Shown here: in pieces, positions 59,322 through 64,000 of the stretch | Position numbering within the stretch: position 1 is the first letter of the stretch | Layout of the letters: each line of letters opens with the position of its first letter | Assembly (NCBI GenBank): GCA_946894095.1 | Contig: OX335642.1 | Coordinates: 23,447,021-23,511,020 of the forward strand | DNA length: 64,000 nucleotides | Direction of reading: 5' to 3' | Origin: Incurvaria masculella | Taxonomy: Eukaryota > Arthropoda > Insecta > Lepidoptera > Incurvariidae | The notes under the pieces: model-generated | What the model was told of the DNA's origin: nothing | The model's database searches: none | Seen by the model: only the letters and a program-made list of their open reading frames with translations | Position numbers and translations under genes: made by a program

Positions 59322-62300
59322 TTAACTGTTCCTAAAACAAAAATCGCCTCTAAAATACCGCCTCCTCAAATAGTTGTACTTGACCACGACATAAAGGAGC
59401 AGAGCTAGCGAGATGACTGCCGCCGCCGCCATGTCCGTTTCTCTCGGCAGAGGGCACTTGCTGACCGCGACATCTATGGGTGTTATTTTTACCTGCAGCA
59501 CGGAGAAGCAAGGTTACAAGACAAGAATTCTATGCAGGCTCCTAAATTGGCATCTATGAAGCTTTAAGTTATGTAAAACGTCAAACCCATACAAGTTTAC
59601 TACTTATTTTGTGGTTTTACTTCTTCAACCTGTCAAAATCAAACTCGGATCACCGATTTGTACAAAAACGCGAGTCGAAAGATGGGTTGGTACCACAGCA
59701 TTGGATTAAACTATGGTTGAAGCGGCAACGAAAAATTGTCCGTGTTTTCCATCCAGTTCAATGTAGCCGTGCTCATAAAGGAAAGGTCCTAGCTTGGCAC
59801 CTAATTCCTTCAGGAATGCGGTGTGTTGGGCTAATATCATAACGGTACTTGTGTGGTATTAGTCATCCATGTCTAGTTCAATAAAAAAAATTTAGAAGTA
59901 GAGATTAGTTGGCTGACAAAATTTGTCTGGATAGCTTAGCAGTTGGCATGTAATCCAAAGCTCACAGGTTTGAATCAGCCGAATGGCCATATCAAACTTT
60001 TTCCAGATTATTTTCAAAATCTGATTACAATGCTTTATAATGTAGTAGTTGTTGTAACCTGAAATTATATAATAACGGTAATGTCGTTTCCCTTAAATTC
60101 ACACAAAATATTTTCCATACTTTATTAGAATATTAAAGTTGTATATGCTGTCTCAGTAAGCTCTTAAAAAATAAACTGGACAATCATAAAAAACAAAAAA
60201 AATATATAATAAATAAGTGTTGTGATCCTACCCTTATAACATAATAATATAAAATACTGGACAATACTATAATAAACTCGTTTCTTGGTTTTTTGGCAAT
60301 TACGGTTAAGTGACAACCCTAATGACATTCATGGGTGACAGAGGGACGTTACGGGCTGAGAGGGAAGTAGGGGGATTTTGTGATTATAAATCCACTGACG
60401 GTAGCACCGGTCAGTCAGGTCGCTAACGAATTCGTTTACTCCAATAACTGATGTTATTGTGTTACAACAATAAGTAAGAAAACGTAATAATTTCACAAGA
60501 CGCTATTTAGTGCCACGAACATTTGATGCGTATCAAATCCGTAAGCGAACTGACTGGCCACGAGTTTCGATCGCTCGCTGTACATCACCGACCCACCAGG
60601 TAGTATCTCGGGTCCGGGCGGTTCCGCCACGAGAAGGACGGCACCGAGAACTCGAGGAAGGAAGGGTGCTGCAGCTCGCAGCCGTGGTGCGTGTGACCGC
60701 CGAACGCTGCCCGCGGATTCAATCTCTTCACCTGCCAAATGATTGTTTACTGGTCAGTGGTTTTGAATAGTATACCTATTGTCGTAATACACAACATATA
60801 GAAAATGGGTGCCATGCCAGGATCTTTTTTGAATTGCAAGGCTACATTGAACTGGATAAAAAACATGATTCATTCCCACATTATTACCTTCATTTGTGCA
60901 CGGCAACATTTAAGCCAGTCAGATAGTTCAGCCTCATGATGTGTTCTAGAGTCGACTCACCACTAAACATCACAGTTCTAGAGTAGAATCACCAAAAAAT
61001 CTGTTTCGCCTTGTCATGTGTTCTAGAGTCGCCTCACCAGAGAGTCACAGTTAGTCCTCGTGATATGTTCTGACTCACAATAAAGAAATAGATCAAGCTC
61101 GTGATGTGTCCGACTCACAATAAAGTCACAGTTCAACCTCGTGATGCGTCTGACTCACAATAAAGTCACAGTTCGTATTGTGATGTGTTTTAGAGTCCGC
61201 TCACCAGAAAGTCGGTGGCCTCCCGCGACAGGCTGTCGATCTTGTTACGGAAGGGGACTGTGCGCGCCGGCAGCGGCGCCGCCTCGGGCCCCGTGCACGC
61301 CGCGTCCGACGCGCGATGCAGCGGGAAGTGCTGGAAACAGTCAACAGTTATTGAATGCCTAAGTTTTCCTAAATGTCATTGTAAATTGTATTTTAATTTA
61401 ACAATTTTTGGAAGTCTGTGTTTACTTATGTACAAAAACTTTGACCATGTTATAGAAGTGCAGAAACTTGAAATCACAAAAAAAATCCTTGTATCTTTGA
61501 ATCTGTGAAGTTCAACATGGTAGCGTCATCTACAAATATACTAAATACTCAATATGGAAGTTAAAGAGATAGCAGGTGTTCCATTCTGATTTAATAACAT
61601 CCTTCATCAATGAAAAAAGAAGAAAGCACGAGATTATGCTGAAAGCCTTCGGCGCCTCTTTGAATTAAATTGACACACGCTGCTGCAGAGCTCTTTGTTG
61701 CGTTTCGGTCCCAACGCATTGTATTGCATTAGCCAACAACCGGCTGTAATAAAAACCGTTGCAAGTGCTAGAATAGTTTGACTTGATCAAACTGCTTAGC
61801 TTGTTAAGTTTTCGAGAAGGAAGCGAGATAGGAGATCAATTAACTAGTAGAGTCTGACGGCCAGACAGTTGACAATAATGTCTGTCTTCTTTTTCACAAA
61901 GAAAAAGACAAGTGAAGAAAGAGACAGGTAAAGGTATTGTCGTTTCGGCCGTAAAGTAATATGGGTTGGAGGGAGGCTCTATCTCTGTGACGATGCGTTA
62001 GTTCGCTCAATGACCACATGCTTCAATTAGTCCATACATCTGAAAACGCTAGTCGATCAGTTTGGTCTAAACGCCAATCTAAGGGCTCAGAGCTTGTTAG
62101 AAAACACACACAAGCACCATGTACGCTTTGAAATCATGGAGTACAGTGCTCATTACCCCGTCTGCCTAGTCAACGGCAAGAAGTTGCATATTATGTAGGC
62201 TGGAGTGGAATTAATATTATCTCAACAGGTCTGAATGTGAATCTAAGCTGACCTGCATCAAAATCGGTCGGCTGGCATTCATTATTCCGTCATGGTCTCT

Positions 62301-63610
62301 GCAGTCTGGCGTCCCACTTGGGCAAGATAACCTTTCTGAAACAAGTGATATGTCATACAAAATTAAGCCAGGGTGTAATTGTAAGTGGAAAACAAGTAAG
62401 TGAGTGAGTTTTCAGTTAAAGTAATGTTTGGTGGGATCTTTTAATTCTTAGACGACAGATGTTGATTTGGAAAACATTTGGTACAGTAACTAAATAGCCA
62501 TATATGTGAGACGCCTTCAGAACGTCAAAAAATTGAAACGACAAAAATCTATTTTTTAAAAATAGCTTGCAGACCGACAAAAGTCAGATCGTCAAATTTT
62601 TTGTTGTTCTGATTTTTGGGGTTCTGCAGTTAAGCATTTTTAAAAGGTACCTAAATCATTGGATAACGAACAAAATAAAATTCTATTCAATCAGATTTTT
62701 GATGTTCTGCAACCAACCATTTAAACGTTGATTAGCCCCCATCATTCAGAACGTCAAAATTCCTATTCACATGACATTACCCTTTCATTTTCATTTTCTA
62801 GAAATAATTGCAGAACGTCAAAAATGCAACGCTGTACTCGACAAAGCGCTGTGGTCCAATTGTACATAAAGCTTGAATTACGTTGAAGCAGCAACCTGTC
62901 ACGCTGCCACTGCTAATGTGTGCTTTAATACTGACGCTCCAGGGCGCAATATAGTTTAACGAAGCCATATTTTTGACGTTCTGCAAGGAATTTCCAATCG
63001 GAGTTTTATTTTATGTGTTATAATGCTTGATTGCAGATCGACAAAAATCCAAAGCGAACATTCAAATATTTTTGACGTTCTGCAATTAGATTTTATTATT
63101 TTAATTCAGAACATAGAAAATCAGAACGACAATCTTTGACGATCTGATTTTGTGATGTTCTGCAATGGTATTTCAAAAATAAACATTTTTGTCGTTCTGA
63201 ATTTTTGACGTTCTGACGAGGCCCCATTTTTCAACTTACTACTTTCGAACTTTCTTTGTTATGACGAGCTTACGGATAGGATATATGACCTGCCTTTTAA
63301 GTATTCGTAACCTTATACCGGACACGGTGTATGTCACTAAATATAAAAAAAGCATAGTTTCGATGTTTGTAGCTTCTAGCTAGACCTTCACTACTGCCCA
63401 TACTGCCCAGCTATCTAAAGCCAATTGAATAAAAGCCGCTCACTGGAAATGTCCTTTATGCTCTCCACAGCCGCACGACAGAGAGTGCACCTGTCTCCCT
63501 CCATCGCCATAGAGTTGAGCAGGACGAAGTTACTGCCCTTGAGAGCGACGAGACGGACCGGCGGAGCGTTCAATTGTTCCTCGAAACGCTTCGCTCTATG
63601 CGGACTCATT
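59322..63610 (-). CDS. MPPE1: Metallophosphoesterase 1 / PGAP5 homologue, last five exons
   Basis: Minus-strand exons: 63610-63444, 62335-62253, 61330-61205, 60731-60597, 59492-59322; phases agree at all junctions, giving about 226 C-terminal residues. Recognisable motifs are KGSNFVLLNSMAMEGDRC, SRPILMQ then HFPLHRASDAAC, GGHTHHGCE (metal-binding GHTH), VPSFSWRNR and ITPIDVAVSKCPLPRE. One hydrophobic segment (AAAAVISLALLLYVVV) precedes a basic tail (KYNYLRRRYFRG). MPPE1/PGAP5 removes ethanolamine phosphate from the second mannose of GPI anchors, which lets GPI-proteins leave the ER. The N-terminal metal-binding exons lie right of the window. The animal dilysine-type tail is not seen here; the protein ends FRNS. 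Confidence 0.92.
59690..59890 (+). mobile_element. SINE body and tail
   Basis: ATGGTTGAAGCGGCAACG, TTCCATCCAGTTCAATGTAG, AATTCCTTCAGGAATGCGGT and a tail ending TCTAGTTCAATAAAAAAA. Between the last two MPPE1 exons. Confidence 0.65.
60135..60265 (+). mobile_element. LINE 3' end in an MPPE1 intron
   Basis: Contains AAATAAACTGGACAATCAT as in the 5745 copy (LDNH of the ORF2 C-terminus), followed by AATATATAATAAATAAGTG. Confidence 0.55.
60800..60875 (-). mobile_element. SINE fragment
   Basis: GGTGCCATGCCAGGATC and GGCTACATTGAACTGGAT match the reverse SINE body. Confidence 0.45.
60926..61215 (-). repeat. Minisatellite in an MPPE1 intron that includes the exon 61330-61205 donor
   Basis: About six units of 40-55 bp share CTCGTGATGTGT, a GACTCAC core and AAAGTCACAGTT. 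Two or three units carry CTCACCAGA, which on the gene strand is the donor CTG|GTGAG. The right-most unit is the genuine 5' splice site of the exon. Confidence 0.75.
62515..63227. mobile_element. Noncoding element packed with CAGAACGTCAAAAA motifs
   Basis: About fourteen CAGAACGTCAAAAA-like motifs, in both orientations, over 700 bp between two MPPE1 exons. The right end reads, reversed, GCCTCGTCAGAACGTCAAAA; the left end is CGCCTTCAGAACGTCAAAA. Probably a nonautonomous transposon with subterminal repeats. Confidence 0.65.
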
Positions 63611-63874
63611 CTGGCGACAGCAGGAAATTACTTATATGATTGATTGAATATCGAAATCTTTGAGTTGAAATATAAAATAATTTGAAGTAAAAAAACTTGT
63701 AGTTCATAGTTATATCAGACTTGACTAATGCGAAGAAGCCCTGTTTAAAACGGAAACATGACTCAGGAAGTTGCCATAGTAAGTAAGGATCAGAGCCGCG
63801 TGGCAAAAGCAGTTTTATGCATAGAAAATACCAGTTTTTATTACTTTTTGCTCTCTAGAAACATGAAACAAAAA

Positions 63875-64000
63875 AAAACTGGCCAAGTGCGAGTCGGACT
63901 CGCACACGAAGGGTTCCGTACCATCAACAGCAAAAAAATCACGTTTTTTGTATGGGCCGTATTGTATTGTATTTTTATATTTTCTTATTTTACCTATTTT
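63875..64000 (+). repeat. Interspersed repeat A at the right window edge
   Basis: GGCCAAGTGCGAGTCGGACT followed by CACACGAAGGGTTCCGTACC; continues out of the window. In an MPPE1 intron. Confidence 0.65.

Overview
This window looks like nuclear DNA of a lepidopteran insect (moth or butterfly). The reasons are AT-rich introns and spacers, small phase-matched exons, a BEL/Pao retrotransposon, LINE 3' ends, a tRNA-headed SINE family, many TTAA- and TA-flanked MITEs, and an insect-type tandem cluster of ecdysteroid-kinase-like (EcKL) genes. No prokaryotic feature is visible. All gene models come from reading splice sites and reading frames by eye.

Layout. (1) 303-12662, plus strand: the 3' two-thirds of a Vps15/PIK3R4 gene, 18 exons, running from HEAT repeats through a linker to the C-terminal WD40 propeller; the kinase-domain exons lie left of the window. 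(2) 12663-15261: spacer with a hAT-like MITE and other repeats. (3) 15262-36256, minus strand: three tandem EcKL paralogues with an identical 117-1035-117 bp exon plan. The middle copy has no recognisable first exon, and the rightmost copy has one good first exon followed by two decayed ones. The spacers hold SINEs, TTAA MITEs, long inverted repeats and a roughly 58-bp minisatellite with three-unit higher-order periodicity. (4) 36257-40225: repeat-rich spacer. (5) 40226-57974: a 4,659-bp perfect-looking tandem duplication overlapping the 5' LTR of a BEL/Pao element. That LTR is split by a 3.2-kb TA-flanked DNA transposon; gag is intact and pol is broken. (6) 59322-63610, minus strand: the 3' five exons of an MPPE1/PGAP5 metallophosphoesterase gene, continuing beyond the right edge.

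Functions. Vps15 is the regulatory subunit of the class III PI3-kinase Vps34 in autophagy and endosomal traffic. MPPE1/PGAP5 remodels GPI anchors in the early secretory pathway. EcKL enzymes are putative small-molecule kinases linked to ecdysteroid or xenobiotic phosphorylation. The three loci are not evidently in one pathway.

The most unusual pattern is repeated: decayed partial copies of exons, including their splice sites, sit in the intron directly downstream of the real exon. This is seen at five Vps15 exons and at EcKL exon 1. In addition, minisatellites at Vps15 exon 16 and at one MPPE1 exon end exactly in the functional splice site. Local tandem duplication seeded at exon edges seems to be a recurring process here.
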